The notes beneath the pieces are model-generated. The model did not search any database and was not told the DNA's origin. It saw only the letters and a program-made list of their open reading frames with translations. DNA of 64,000 nucleotides from Candidatus Pseudomonas phytovorans (GTDB taxonomy: Bacteria > Pseudomonadota > Gammaproteobacteria > Pseudomonadales > Pseudomonadaceae), in NCBI GenBank assembly GCA_029202525.1, contig CP119325.1, positions 2,578,001-2,642,000 of the forward strand. Reading direction: 5' to 3'. Position 1 is the first letter of the stretch. Each line of letters begins with the position of its first letter. Below, piece by piece: positions 9,236 through 18,379 of the stretch. A program made the translations under genes and the position numbers.

Positions 9236-9733
9236 GACTGGCTCGCTTCGCTATCTATGGCAAGGACTTAATCGGGGTATAGCGCTTGCCAAAGCTTTTA
9301 ATTGTTATTGTGTATCACAAATTTTGGGGAATGCTCCGGAAAAAAGACTTGGTGCATGCCTTAAATAATTGTGGTTTGGTGGTTTGCGGGGTCAACCTTC
9401 ACGCCTCGCTATTAATCGACCTCGAATGATGTGTCGATGATCGCCACCCATTATTTTCACAGGTTCGAGATGTATCGCTAGGAGAAGGTCGTGTTTAGGT
9501 ACACTACAACACGACCTCGTCGCCGTGACATATGTCTAAAGGCATAGTGGCAGCTGCCGTAATGGTCGCATTCAGCTACGAAAAGCCCAATGACGACATG
9601 AGAGAGGCATGTATATCTTCTGATATATGGTCACCCCGCCAAAAGTATTGCACCCTTGAGCTCACGGGTCTGCAGCCGTCCAACAAAAACAATCCTACTT
9701 GTTGCGATTTTTTATCGCGAACCGGAGTGAATT
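9236..9733. promoter_or_regulatory. Divergent control region between the GlxA regulator and the SDR
   Basis: About 500 bases without a supported gene. It holds AAGGCATAGTGGC at 9539-9551, matching two sites upstream of eutH copy 1. It also holds the inverted repeat TATATC-N4-GATATA at 9612-9627, which recurs upstream of the second eutH, and short palindromes GACATATGTC and GGCAGCTGCC. The 74-codon frame starting at 9532 runs into the SDR start and has no ribosome site. Confidence 0.45.
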
Positions 9734-10501
9734 ATGAGTGGACGTTTGAAAGGTAAAGTCGCCCTGATTACTGGTGGGGCAGGTGGTTGTGGCCTTGCCG
9801 CTTCTGAGTTGTTTGCGGCTGAAGGGGCTCAGGTAGGTATCGTTGACCTCCCAGGCAGCAACGGCGCCCAGGTTGCCCAGAAGCTGCGGGACGAAGGGTA
9901 TGACGCCATTTTCGCTCCAGCAGATGTATCGGATGCACAGCAGGTCAAATCAGCTGTTCAAGCTGTAGAGAAGGCCTTCGGCTCAATCACGGTGCTGATG
10001 AACCATGCGGGGATCCTCGCCGCTGGACCCTTCCTTGAAACCACTGAGGAGGAATGGGACCGCATCATGGCCGTGAACGTGAAGAGCATGTTCCTGGTAA
10101 CCCGGGCTGTCTTGCCTGGCATGCTTGCGGCGGGTGGCGGCAGCATCGTCTGCACGTCCTCCATTTCGGCAGTGGTCGGTACGCCAATGGAGGTTCTCTA
10201 CTGTACCAGCAAGGGCGCGACACACATGTTCGCACGTGCCTTGGCTGTCGAGTTCCGAGACAGAGGTATCCGTTCCAACGCCATTTGCCCAGGATTTATT
10301 GCAACCGCTCATGGGCTGCGCGAAATCGACACCCTCAATAAATACGGCGTGGACGTGACCGAAAGCGCAATTGCTGCTGCGCAGGGGCGCCTGTGCAAGC
10401 CATCGGAGGTCGCCACGGCTGCTTTGTTCCTGGCCAGTGACGATGCCAGTTTTGTAAACGGGGCTCACCTGTTTGCAGACAACGGCTACACAGCAATCTG
10501 A
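9734..10501 (+). CDS. SDR-family oxidoreductase
   Basis: A 255-residue classical short-chain dehydrogenase. The cofactor motif TGGAGGCG lies near residue 13, the NHAG-like strand follows, and the catalytic Ser and YCTSK (Tyr-x3-Lys) lie near 138-155. It would interconvert an alcohol and a ketone with NAD(P). The ATG follows CGGAGTGA at good spacing. It is 30 bases upstream of the lactone-oxidase-like gene, with which it probably forms an operon closed by the hairpin at 11815-11872. Substrate unknown; a sugar or polyol is suggested by the neighbourhood. Confidence 0.87.
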   Translation: MSGRLKGKVALITGGAGGCGLAASELFAAEGAQVGIVDLPGSNGAQVAQKLRDEGYDAIFAPADVSDAQQVKSAVQAVEKAFGSITVLMNHAGILAAGPFLETTEEEWDRIMAVNVKSMFLVTRAVLPGMLAAGGGSIVCTSSISAVVGTPMEVLYCTSKGATHMFARALAVEFRDRGIRSNAICPGFIATAHGLREIDTLNKYGVDVTESAIAAAQGRLCKPSEVATAALFLASDDASFVNGAHLFADNGYTAI

Positions 10502-10531
10502 TCTATAAAATAATAGCGGGAGACGACCGTC

Positions 10532-11803
10532 ATGAGCACTTCATCGCACAACATGCACATCAACGAGTTCGGTATGGATCATGCGCACTGGCGCAACTGG
10601 GCAGGGAATCAGTCCTGTATCCGATCAGCACGTGGCGCTCCTGCCAGCGAAGATGAGCTGAGCGCCATGGTGCGCGAGGCGGCTAATAAGGGCATGAATG
10701 TCCGTGTGGCTGGCTCAGGCCACTCGTTCACGGCTGTTGCACTTACCAACGGGCTTCATCTGACCCTCGCCAACATGACTGGCGTTCGTCACATCGATCA
10801 TGAAAAGAAGCGTGTGACCGCCTACGCCGGCACTACCATGAACGAGTTCGGTAAGGCCCTCAAGGCCGCTGGGCTTTCCATGATCAACCAGGGCGACATT
10901 GACAGCCAGTCGATCGCTGGGGCACTGACTACCGGTACCCATGGCACAGGCATCAACCTGGGCAACCTGGCGTCCTCGATTGTTGGCTTGAAGCTGGTTC
11001 AACCAGACGGCTCGGTCATTGTGGTCGACGAAAGCACGCCGGATATGCTCCAGGCATCGCGAGTGTCGATGGGCGTCTTGGGCATCGCCTCGGAAATCAC
11101 TCTGCAAGTGACCGATAGCTTCAACTTGCACGAGCGCATCTGGCGGGAGGATTTCGAAAGCTTGATGGAGCGGCACGATGAGCTGGCGCAGAAGCATCGC
11201 CACTTCAGCTTCTTCTATTGCCCTTACGAGAAGAGCCGTCATTGCTATTGCCTTCCTGACACCGCAGCGACTCTGCCTTCTGGGCAGAAGACGGACGTCT
11301 GCGAGGTCAAGGTGATGGACATCACCGACCAGCCTCACTTCGAGAGTGAGTTCGAGAAGATCGCCTACAGCTCGGACGTTTACCCGATCGAGTACCTGCC
11401 AAACTTCCATGAACTGGAATATGCCATCCCCGTTCGATTCGGCAAGGAAGCGGTTCGGGCTGTGCGTAAGCTCATGCTTGAGGAGTTCCCGGAAGCGATC
11501 TACCCGATTGAGTACCGCTTTACCGCAGGTGATGGCGCATGGATCAGCCCGTTCTTCGAGCAGGACAGCGTAACCGTCTCGGTGTCTGGTGAGCCAGGCA
11601 CTGACTACTGGGACTTCTTGCGCGGGGTAGATGCGATCCTGCGTAGCTACGGCGGTCGTCCACACTGGGGCAAGATGCACTTCCTGACGGGTGATGACGT
11701 CACTGCCATTTACCCGCGCGTGAACGACTTCCGCAAAATTCGTCGCGAACTTGATCCAGAAGGTATCTTCCTGAGCGAACACTTGAGTCCATACTTTAAG
11801 TAA
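10532..11803 (+). CDS. FAD-linked sugar-1,4-lactone oxidase-like protein
   Basis: A 423-residue VAO-type flavoprotein resembling D-arabinono-/L-gulono-1,4-lactone oxidases and alditol oxidases. The FAD-binding_4 domain shows RVAGSGHSF (about 54-62), whose His commonly carries covalent FAD. Then come GALTTGTHGTG, and the C-terminal ALO-type motif HWGKMH near residue 388. It likely oxidises a polyol or sugar lactone, passing electrons to oxygen or another acceptor. No signal peptide is seen, so it is probably cytosolic. Preceded by GGGAGACG as ribosome site and co-directional with the SDR. Whether the substrate is a lactone or an alditol cannot be decided from sequence. Confidence 0.82.
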   Translation: MSTSSHNMHINEFGMDHAHWRNWAGNQSCIRSARGAPASEDELSAMVREAANKGMNVRVAGSGHSFTAVALTNGLHLTLANMTGVRHIDHEKKRVTAYAGTTMNEFGKALKAAGLSMINQGDIDSQSIAGALTTGTHGTGINLGNLASSIVGLKLVQPDGSVIVVDESTPDMLQASRVSMGVLGIASEITLQVTDSFNLHERIWREDFESLMERHDELAQKHRHFSFFYCPYEKSRHCYCLPDTAATLPSGQKTDVCEVKVMDITDQPHFESEFEKIAYSSDVYPIEYLPNFHELEYAIPVRFGKEAVRAVRKLMLEEFPEAIYPIEYRFTAGDGAWISPFFEQDSVTVSVSGEPGTDYWDFLRGVDAILRSYGGRPHWGKMHFLTGDDVTAIYPRVNDFRKIRRELDPEGIFLSEHLSPYFK

Positions 11804-11814
11804 CCGCGGTAGAT

Positions 11815-11872
11815 AAAAGCCTGGAGCCATTGGGTGCCTATCATGTATGGCATTGAATGGTTCCAGGCTTTT
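11815..11872. terminator. Long bidirectional hairpin terminator between convergent genes
   Basis: A long stem (AAAAGCCTGGA-x-CCATT pairing with AATGG-x-TCCAGGCTTTT) closes the SDR/lactone-oxidase operon. The A-run and T-run on the two sides let it work in both directions. It stands between the rightward oxidase and the leftward SDR ending at 12038. Confidence 0.8.
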
Positions 11873-12037
11873 CTGCGTCTGGGCTAAATTTCAAGCCGCT
11901 CATGGATTGCACTCATTCCGATACCCAGAGAGAGATCTATATCTGTATGCAGTCATGCTACTGAATTAGGAACAACGAATCATCGTTGCTCCTATTCCTG
12001 ATCGGCATCAATCCAAGCGTTCGTTCAGTGCCCAGAA

Positions 12038-12856
12038 TTACAGCTCGAGCTTTGTCTCAGGGGTTGGTGGGGAGAATTGATAAGCACCCCAAACAGATTG
12101 ATCAAAATTGATTACAGAGCCGGTCATCATGCCCGATTCGTCTGAGGCCAAAAATGCTACTGCTTTGGCTACCTCTTCCGGAGCAAGGAGGCGGCCAAAC
12201 GGTTGAGCTGCTGCGGCCTTTTCCAGCCAGTTTTCTTCAGCACCGTGGTACTCACGTTGTATGCGATCTTCACCGTCGGATGCCATCCACCCAATGTTCA
12301 GCTGATTGACACGGATTTTGTTGCGCATTGCCGCAAAAGCAGTGTTGCGGGTGAGCGTCGCCAGTGCGCCCTTGGAGGCGCAGTACGGGGAGATGAAGGG
12401 CTGTCCGGCCAGTGCGGAGGTCGAACCGATGTTGATGATCGAGCCTTCCACACCATCGCGAATCATCCGGCGGATCGACTCCTGCATCAGGAAGAAGGGT
12501 GCACGTGTGTTGATCGCAAACATACGATCGAATAACTCCTCATCTGTGGTGAGGATGTCGCCCCGATCAGTCAGTCCTGCGGCGTTGACCAGGATGTCGA
12601 CTCGGCCAAATTCATTGTCTGCGGCTTCTACGACAGCGCGGCAGTCAGCGACCTTCCCGAGGTCAGCCTGTACAAAGCGAACCTGGCAACCGGTCGCTTC
12701 ATGGATTTTGCGCGAAACCGCTTCACCTTTCTCAGTGCCCCGGCCGCAGATCACGATGCCTGCTGCGCCTTCCTTAGCCAGATGCATGGATACAGCGGCG
12801 CCTAGCCCCTGAGTACCACCGGTCACTACCGCGATTTTGCCTTCGAAGCGTTTCAT
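12038..12856 (-). CDS. SDR-family oxidoreductase
   Basis: A 272-residue short-chain dehydrogenase with TGGTQGLG (about 10-17), an N-A-A-G strand and the catalytic Ser plus YCASK near residues 145-165. The ATG at 12856 is chosen because AGAGGAC lies just upstream; an earlier ATG at 12877 lacks this. It is divergent from the IolG-like gene, so the two probably share regulation. A role in oxidising an inositol-derived or sugar intermediate is inferred from position. C-terminal Asp/Gly-rich features (MMTGSVINFDQS) match the family. Confidence 0.86.
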   Translation of the reverse strand: MKRFEGKIAVVTGGTQGLGAAVSMHLAKEGAAGIVICGRGTEKGEAVSRKIHEATGCQVRFVQADLGKVADCRAVVEAADNEFGRVDILVNAAGLTDRGDILTTDEELFDRMFAINTRAPFFLMQESIRRMIRDGVEGSIINIGSTSALAGQPFISPYCASKGALATLTRNTAFAAMRNKIRVNQLNIGWMASDGEDRIQREYHGAEENWLEKAAAAQPFGRLLAPEEVAKAVAFLASDESGMMTGSVINFDQSVWGAYQFSPPTPETKLEL

Positions 12857-12999
12857 CAAAAAGTCCTCTTTTTGCAATGGAAATTGCGATTTTTGTCGAC
12901 ATGGAATTTATATTGACAACCGCCCAAGGATGCAACATATTTCGCTGCAACCAAGAACAAAAAAACGATGCAGAGATGCATCACAGCAGGAGAGTACCT
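12857..12999. promoter_or_regulatory. Divergent promoter region SDR / iolG-like
   Basis: A 143-base AT-rich region between two divergent starts. It contains GCAACATATTTCGCTGCAAC, which shares a TTGC...GCGAAAT pattern with the region in front of iolD. This is a weak candidate for a shared RpiR-type site; it was not tested against more members. Confidence 0.35.
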
Positions 13000-14007
13000 A
13001 TGCTTCGCATTGCTGTTTTGGGCTGTGGCCGCATCGGCCAGATGCATGCCGACAACGTCGCTAAACACCCACGTGCTCAGCTTGTTGCTGTGTACGATGT
13101 CCATCGCCCGTCGGCCGAAAAGGTTGCCCTTGCTCAAGGGGTACCAGCGGCTGCCACGGCAGAGGAGATCTTCTCTTCTGATCAAGTTGATGCTGTTTTG
13201 ATCGCGACGGCGACCCCCACTCACGCGGACTACATCGAGCAGGCGATTGCTGCAGGTAAGGCAGTCCTCTGCGAGAAGCCTATCGATCTGAGTTTGGAGC
13301 GTGTCAACGCTTGCGCCGCTAAGATTGGTGACACCAAGCTTCCTATTCAAATTGGCTTCAACCGTCGATACGACCCGGGCCACAGCGCAGCTCGTGACGC
13401 GATGCTCAACGGTGAGATCGGTGAACTGCATCAGGTCATCATCACTTCACGTGACCCAGCGCTGCCACCACGAGCCTACCTGGAGGCTGCCGGCGGTCTC
13501 TTCCGTGATATGACAATTCACGACTTTGACCTGGCGCGTTTCATGCTGGGTGAGGAGCCGACAGAAGTCTTTGCGTTGGCGGACGCTCTGATCGACCCAG
13601 CACTCGGTGCCGAGTTGAATGAAGTCGATACCGCTATGTTTATCCTGCGTACCGACTCAGGTAAGCAGTGCATCATCAACAACTCGCGGGCAGCCGTTTA
13701 TGGTTATGACCAGCGTGTTGAGTTGATGGGTAACAAAGGCATGCTCATCTCTGACAACCGTAAGCCGCATGAGCTGCGTCGTTACACCAGCACGACCGTT
13801 GAGACTGGCCAGCCGTATCAGTTCTTCTTCCTGGAGCGCTACAACGAGGCGTTCATGGCTGAGATCGATGGCTTCGTCGATTGTGTTGAGAAGGGCGCTA
13901 AGCCTCTTGCGAGTTTTGAAGACGGTCGTCAAGCACTGCGTCTCGCCGAAGCAGCCTACATCTCTATGCGTGAGCGCCGCTTAGTTCGCGTGCATGAGGT
14001 TGACTGA
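13000..14007 (+). CDS. iolG: Gfo/Idh/MocA oxidoreductase, inositol 2-dehydrogenase-like
   Basis: A 335-residue NAD(P)-dependent dehydrogenase. The Rossmann motif GCGRIG lies near residue 8, the family motif CEKPID near 94-99, and the catalytic DMTIHDFDLARFML stretch near 168-181. It would oxidise myo- or scyllo-inositol to an inosose, the first step of inositol breakdown. The ATG at 13000 follows AGGAGA; an upstream in-frame ATG at 12877 is not backed by family homology. IolD- and IolE-like genes 10 kb downstream and a sugar importer right after support the assignment. Other Gfo/Idh substrates cannot be excluded. Confidence 0.82.
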   Translation: MLRIAVLGCGRIGQMHADNVAKHPRAQLVAVYDVHRPSAEKVALAQGVPAAATAEEIFSSDQVDAVLIATATPTHADYIEQAIAAGKAVLCEKPIDLSLERVNACAAKIGDTKLPIQIGFNRRYDPGHSAARDAMLNGEIGELHQVIITSRDPALPPRAYLEAAGGLFRDMTIHDFDLARFMLGEEPTEVFALADALIDPALGAELNEVDTAMFILRTDSGKQCIINNSRAAVYGYDQRVELMGNKGMLISDNRKPHELRRYTSTTVETGQPYQFFFLERYNEAFMAEIDGFVDCVEKGAKPLASFEDGRQALRLAEAAYISMRERRLVRVHEVD

Positions 14008-14517
14008 TTAAAGCGCCATAATAGAGTCTAAGGGGGCGTTGCATTGATCAATCGTCTGCGCAGTGCAACGACCTCTTCCCAGTTACGACTTGTCCGAAAC
14101 GATAGCAGTGAATTGAGTACAGCTTTGGCACCACTCAATTAAGCTAGCTTCAAATAAAAATAAGGAGTAGGCAAATGGGCAATATTAAGCTTGCGAAGCC
14201 ATCATCCGGTGAATCGACTCGTGCTCTCTCCCTTGGCGGTCAACAAATTAGAAAGCCTGGTATAAAACTCGCTCGGAAGTTTGATTGGTTGGCACTTATC
14301 TTGCTTACCGGTCAGGGAATGAAGCCGGGTACTTACGTACACGGCCCCGGCAATTGACAGTCCAAGGCCTGGCGTCAATGAGCCGCAAGTCTGCGGGGTA
14401 TCACGCCCTCTGCAACCGTCGGTAACTATGTTCATCTAAAGCAAAGCGCTGTTGTTCTAAAGATCGGCGTATGCCAATTCATAGCTGTTCCGTTAATAAA
14501 AATAAAGAGTGGGATAT
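14008..14517. other. Leader region of the sugar ABC importer
   Basis: This 510-base gap holds two inverted repeats and a 60-codon reading frame. One repeat is GTTGCA...TGCAAC around 14038-14078; the other is AATTGAGT-N14-ACTCAATT at 14111-14140. The segment just before the small frame (14151-14177) resembles the segment before the binding-protein start (14493-14520); both carry AATAAAAATAA(G/A)GAGT. Confidence 0.5.
14175..14357 (+). pseudogene. Possible fragment of a sugar ABC permease N-terminus, or a small ORF
   Basis: A 60-codon frame with an excellent ribosome site (AAGGAGT, 8 bases upstream). Its middle part, LARKFDWLALILLT, reads like the cytosolic end and first membrane helix of RbsC-type permeases. 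It then runs into unrelated residues and stops. This suggests a truncated permease start left by rearrangement, although a genuine small protein or leader peptide is possible. It is directly upstream of the intact importer operon. Confidence 0.35.
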
Positions 14518-15570
14518 ATGAAAATCGCCATTTATAAGAAAAAGGTTAATTGTTTTGCTCTCGCGAGTACCTTGCTTTTCGCTGTGGCCGCCGGCTCAGC
14601 CGCTGCAGACGAAGCCCAGGAGGTGCGGGTCGGGTTCACACCAAAATTTCTGAAAGATGACTTTCAAACGCTAATGCTGGATCTCTCCAAAAAAGCGTTT
14701 AAAGCCAAGGGCTTCACACTGTTGGGTGCTCCTGATCCGAATGGTGATGTAGCGGCCCAGGTAGATGCTCTCCAAAACCTTATGGCGAATGGCGCGAATG
14801 CCATTGTATTTGCTCCGATCGATGCAGCGGGTATTGTACCAGTTGTAAGGCAGGCGAATAATCAAAATGTAATGGTCTTTTCTATCGATGATGTCCCCTC
14901 GGGCGGGAAAGTAACATCCTCAATTCGTGCAGATAATGTAGACGCCGGTTCGCAGGCGGCCACAGAAATGATCAGTCGCTTGCAGAAAAACGCCTGCTGG
15001 CAGAAGAAGAGTTGTACCGTCCTGGAGCTGCAAGGTGGGCTGACCACTCCGAACGGTCTTGATCGGTCAAAGGGTTTCTCGGAAAAATTACAGGAACTTG
15101 GGCCTGATGTGAAGTTGATTCAGCGCCCCACGGACTGGACTGCCGACATGGCAGCTGATGCTGCACAGAATGTTATTACTCAAGTCCCAGCACTCAATGG
15201 GATTTTTATGGCCTCTGAATTGATGGCCACGGCTGTTAATGCCCAAGTAAGTGCTTCCGGGAGAGGCGCTCCAGTCGGTGATCCGGAATCGATTATACGC
15301 ATTGCCGTTGATGGAACGCCCCAAGGGCTTCAGTTGATTAGAAACAAAGCTCTGGATGCAACCATTTCTCAGCCTTTGAATGCTTATGCGACGAAGACCG
15401 CTGACCTGATTGAATTGGTTTCCAAAGGTGGGAAAATCGAAATAGGCCCCCGCGAGGATGGTCAGGTTGTTGAAACGCCTGTAGGGCCTCAGTATCAACT
15501 AAAGGCTACCCTGGTTACTTCTGATAACGTCGACTCTCCGACGTTGTGGGCCAACATGCTCGCTAAGTAA
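14518..15570 (+). CDS. Sugar/polyol ABC transporter periplasmic binding protein
   Basis: A 350-residue periplasmic binding protein of the RbsB/inositol-binding type. A signal peptide is visible (KKK near the start, hydrophobic core, cleavage near AAA-DEA at about residue 31). The mature part shows the Peripla_BP_4 pattern (DALQNLMANGANAIVFAPID, then IRADNVDAG). It captures a sugar or inositol in the periplasm for the ATPase and permease that follow. The ATG at 14518 is chosen over a GTG 9 bases earlier because of spacing to AAAGAGTGGG. First gene of a three-gene importer operon. The ligand is inferred from iol neighbours. Confidence 0.87.
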   Translation: MKIAIYKKKVNCFALASTLLFAVAAGSAAADEAQEVRVGFTPKFLKDDFQTLMLDLSKKAFKAKGFTLLGAPDPNGDVAAQVDALQNLMANGANAIVFAPIDAAGIVPVVRQANNQNVMVFSIDDVPSGGKVTSSIRADNVDAGSQAATEMISRLQKNACWQKKSCTVLELQGGLTTPNGLDRSKGFSEKLQELGPDVKLIQRPTDWTADMAADAAQNVITQVPALNGIFMASELMATAVNAQVSASGRGAPVGDPESIIRIAVDGTPQGLQLIRNKALDATISQPLNAYATKTADLIELVSKGGKIEIGPREDGQVVETPVGPQYQLKATLVTSDNVDSPTLWANMLAK

Positions 15571-15592
15571 ACCGTAACGGAGGCTTAATATC

Positions 15593-17092
15593 GTGGAACT
15601 GAGCACTCATAATTCCTCGCGTCCGATAGTTGAAATGCGGAACATTACAAAGACCTTTGGCTCAACGCGTGCTTTGCGAGGTGTCGACTTTACCGTAATG
15701 CGCGGTGAGGTGCATGCGCTACTGGGGCGAAATGGCGCTGGGAAAAGTACGCTTGTCTCGACCATGAGCGGCTTTACGCCGGCAGACACAGGTACGATCC
15801 AAGTTGCTGAAACTAAAGTAACTGCCAATGGCCAGTGCTACTCAGCTAGCATTCGTAAGGCGATTGGTCATGTGCAGCAAACGCCTCAGCTATTTAACTT
15901 GCTTTCAGTGGCTGAGAATTTGTTTTTAGAAAATCCGGTGGTTCGTGGAAGGTTTGGCTTGGTCAGCCAGGAGCGGACTGTCAAACGCGCGAAGGAATTG
16001 CTCAGTAGTTGGAATATTGATATTCGCGCAGATGCGCTCGTGGCTGAACTCGATGCCGGAACTCGCCAGCTCTTGGAGATCATTAAGGCTCTCAGTCGTG
16101 GCGTGCCTGTGATGATTCTCGATGAGCCTACAGCTGCCCTCAGTCATGCTGAAAAACGGATCCTTTTTGAGCACGTGAAGGCGCTGAAGTCGCAAGGTGT
16201 CTCGTTTATTTACATCTCGCACCATTTGGATGAGATATTCGAAATTGCCGATACCGTAACTATCCTTCGTGATGGGCAGGTCGTCAAGGCGAGAGAGCCG
16301 GTTGCGGGTCTGGATGTTGAAAGTATTGCTGATCTTATGATGGGCAAGAAGACGGTACGTAGTATCCGTGAAGATCATGTGAAATCGCATATGCCATCTT
16401 TACTGGAAGCCAAACAGATTAGAATAGATCAGCGTGCCGCTCATGATATTAACTTTGAAGTCAAGGCTGGTGAGATTGTAGCCCTTGCTGGCCCTGTCGG
16501 TGGTGGTAAAGAAGCTCTGGCTATGATCCTGGCGGGCCAACAGATTCCGGCGAGCGGCCAGGTTTTGTCCCCTCGAGGTGGAATGCCAACAATCGGTCTC
16601 GTTCCGACGGACAGACATGTCAGCGGCTACGTCGGGTTGCTTGGTGTCCGCGAGAACGTGGTGATAGGGGGCCTGGACATCCTATCGAACCGATTTGGAT
16701 TCATCGATCGGAGCAAAGAGGCTGCCCATGTTGAACAACTGGCTCAGCAAACACACGTTGTTGCTGCTTCGCTCGAGCAGCCAGTAAGCCAGTTGAGTGG
16801 CGGCAATCAGCAGAAGGTGGTTTTCGCCAGAGCTTTGTGCAGAAACCCAGAAGTCATTATCGCTATGAGCCCGACGCGGGGCGTGGATGTAGGTGCGAAA
16901 GAGCAGCTATATGCATTGCTACGCAATCTAGCTAAAGAAGGCTTAGGCGTAATTATTGTATCGGATGAAGAAGACGAGGTCGCGCAGCTTGCCAACCGTG
17001 TCGTGATTGTTTTTGAAGGGCAGGTGATGGATGAGTTAAGCGGCGATTACACTATTAAAGATTTGGTTTTGCGGATGGAAGGTGTGATATGA
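15593..17092 (+). CDS. Sugar ABC transporter ATPase (two ABC domains, RbsA-type)
   Basis: A 499-residue protein with two fused nucleotide-binding domains. The first has Walker A GRNGAGKST (about 44-52) and Walker B MILDEPTAAL. The second has a degenerate Walker A (GPVGGGKE), an intact signature LSGGNQQKV, and a Walker B region reading IIAMSPTRGVDVG, where the usual Asp-Glu pair is Met-Ser. Asymmetric sites are normal in this family, but loss of both acidic residues is unusual. GTG start after GGAGG; 22 bases after the binding-protein stop. It energises import with the neighbouring permease, whose ATG overlaps its stop. Confidence 0.9.
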   Translation: MELSTHNSSRPIVEMRNITKTFGSTRALRGVDFTVMRGEVHALLGRNGAGKSTLVSTMSGFTPADTGTIQVAETKVTANGQCYSASIRKAIGHVQQTPQLFNLLSVAENLFLENPVVRGRFGLVSQERTVKRAKELLSSWNIDIRADALVAELDAGTRQLLEIIKALSRGVPVMILDEPTAALSHAEKRILFEHVKALKSQGVSFIYISHHLDEIFEIADTVTILRDGQVVKAREPVAGLDVESIADLMMGKKTVRSIREDHVKSHMPSLLEAKQIRIDQRAAHDINFEVKAGEIVALAGPVGGGKEALAMILAGQQIPASGQVLSPRGGMPTIGLVPTDRHVSGYVGLLGVRENVVIGGLDILSNRFGFIDRSKEAAHVEQLAQQTHVVAASLEQPVSQLSGGNQQKVVFARALCRNPEVIIAMSPTRGVDVGAKEQLYALLRNLAKEGLGVIIVSDEEDEVAQLANRVVIVFEGQVMDELSGDYTIKDLVLRMEGVI

Positions 17093-18135
17093 GCACAGAC
17101 ATGGTTGGCCAATCGGATGCTACGAAAACAACTTCGCATCGTTCTAAGTGGGCGTCTTTCGGGAGCTCATTTGTTTCTGATGGATATACGATGTATCCAG
17201 TGATCCTGTTGCTCGTAATCGTGGGTGCCATTGTCGCGCCTCGGTTTGCGACCGCAACGAATTTGGTAAACATTCTGGAGCAGATTAGCGTTCTGGGTCT
17301 CACTACGATCGGTTTGACCTTTGTGGTACTGATCGGGCGTCTTGATCTATCTCTTGAAGGTGTAGTCGGCTTCGCTCCCATGGTTGCAGCTGTCGCGCTA
17401 GTACCCGCAGCGATGGGCGGTTTAGGCCTTGAGCTGCCGGGTTGGACTGGGCTGTTCGTTGCCCTTGGCATTGCAGGGCTGATCGGCTGGTTCAACGGCT
17501 TTATGGTGGTGAAAGTAGGATTGAATCCTTTCATCTCAACCTTGGGGCTGCTGGTGTTGCTGCGAGGAGGGATATTAATCATTTCCAACGGCCGATCGAT
17601 ATACTCTCCCGGTAAAGAGTTTACTTTCCTGGGGTCAGAAAAAATCGCAGGTGTGCCCTTTTCAGTGGTCGTATTCATTGTCATAGCTACGGTTGTTGGT
17701 CTGATTTTCAAATACCATCGCTATGGCCGCGCATTGTATGCGATAGGTGGTAATGAAGAGGCCGCTCGGGCTGCGGGGATTAATGTTGATAGGATGATCT
17801 GGTCTGCCTTCGTGTTTGCGGCGCTGCTCGGCGGTCTTGCTGGTGTCATCATGACGGGTCGCTTGGATTCAGCAGTCACGACACAGGGGCAAGGGATTAT
17901 CTTCTCCGCGTTTGCTGCGGCGGTGATTGGTGGCGTGAGCCTCGGCGGAGGGCGTGGAACCATCGTGGGTGTGGTCAGCGGAGTGTTGCTTATCGGGGTG
18001 ATTAATAACCTCCTTACTCTTGCCCAGGTTCCCTCATTCTATGTTCAGGCATCGACTGGCGCTGTAATCATAATTGCAGCGATTCTGACAACGTTGGCTA
18101 GCCGCCGCTCCTCCGGGGTCAAAACCAGAACTTGA
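17089..18135 (+). CDS. Sugar ABC transporter permease (RbsC-type)
   Basis: A 348-residue inner-membrane protein with about ten hydrophobic helices. It carries the BPD_transp_2 pattern (LVNILEQISVLGLTTIG near the start; GGNEEAARAAGINV coupling-helix region; VIGGVSLGGGRGT). It forms the channel of the importer with the preceding ATPase, overlapping it by 4 bases (ATGA). A rightward terminator at 18164-18200 ends the operon, so the transporter is a self-contained binding protein/ATPase/permease unit. Ligand likely inositol or a related polyol by context. Confidence 0.9.
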   Translation: MSTDMVGQSDATKTTSHRSKWASFGSSFVSDGYTMYPVILLLVIVGAIVAPRFATATNLVNILEQISVLGLTTIGLTFVVLIGRLDLSLEGVVGFAPMVAAVALVPAAMGGLGLELPGWTGLFVALGIAGLIGWFNGFMVVKVGLNPFISTLGLLVLLRGGILIISNGRSIYSPGKEFTFLGSEKIAGVPFSVVVFIVIATVVGLIFKYHRYGRALYAIGGNEEAARAAGINVDRMIWSAFVFAALLGGLAGVIMTGRLDSAVTTQGQGIIFSAFAAAVIGGVSLGGGRGTIVGVVSGVLLIGVINNLLTLAQVPSFYVQASTGAVIIIAAILTTLASRRSSGVKTRT

Positions 18136-18163
18136 GTTTTCGAATGCCTTGCATATATTGCGC

Positions 18164-18200
18164 ACCCCTGCCTCATTTTCTGGTAGGGGTTTTTTATTTT
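18164..18200 (+). terminator. Rho-independent terminator of the sugar ABC operon
   Basis: A 9-bp stem (ACCCCTGCC pairing with GGTAGGGGT through one G-U pair) is followed by a T-rich run, 29 bases after the permease stop. Confidence 0.85.
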
Positions 18201-18379
18201 GGTTGTTTAGAAAGTTCGTCCACCGACCACCGACCAAGATAACGGAGTTTGCCTACTACAAGGGGCAGTTCAGAAAGCGGACTTCATCGTTTCCGATGAG
18301 GGAACAGGGAAAGAGGCTGATGATAGCGAAGGAGGGGAGCGGAGACTGCGCCAGGCCGAGCAAGGCCTGGCACGCACAA

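Noticed and set aside
14126..14145. A possible sigma-54 promoter (TTGGCAC) before the ABC operon
   Set aside because: The downstream -12 GC element is missing.
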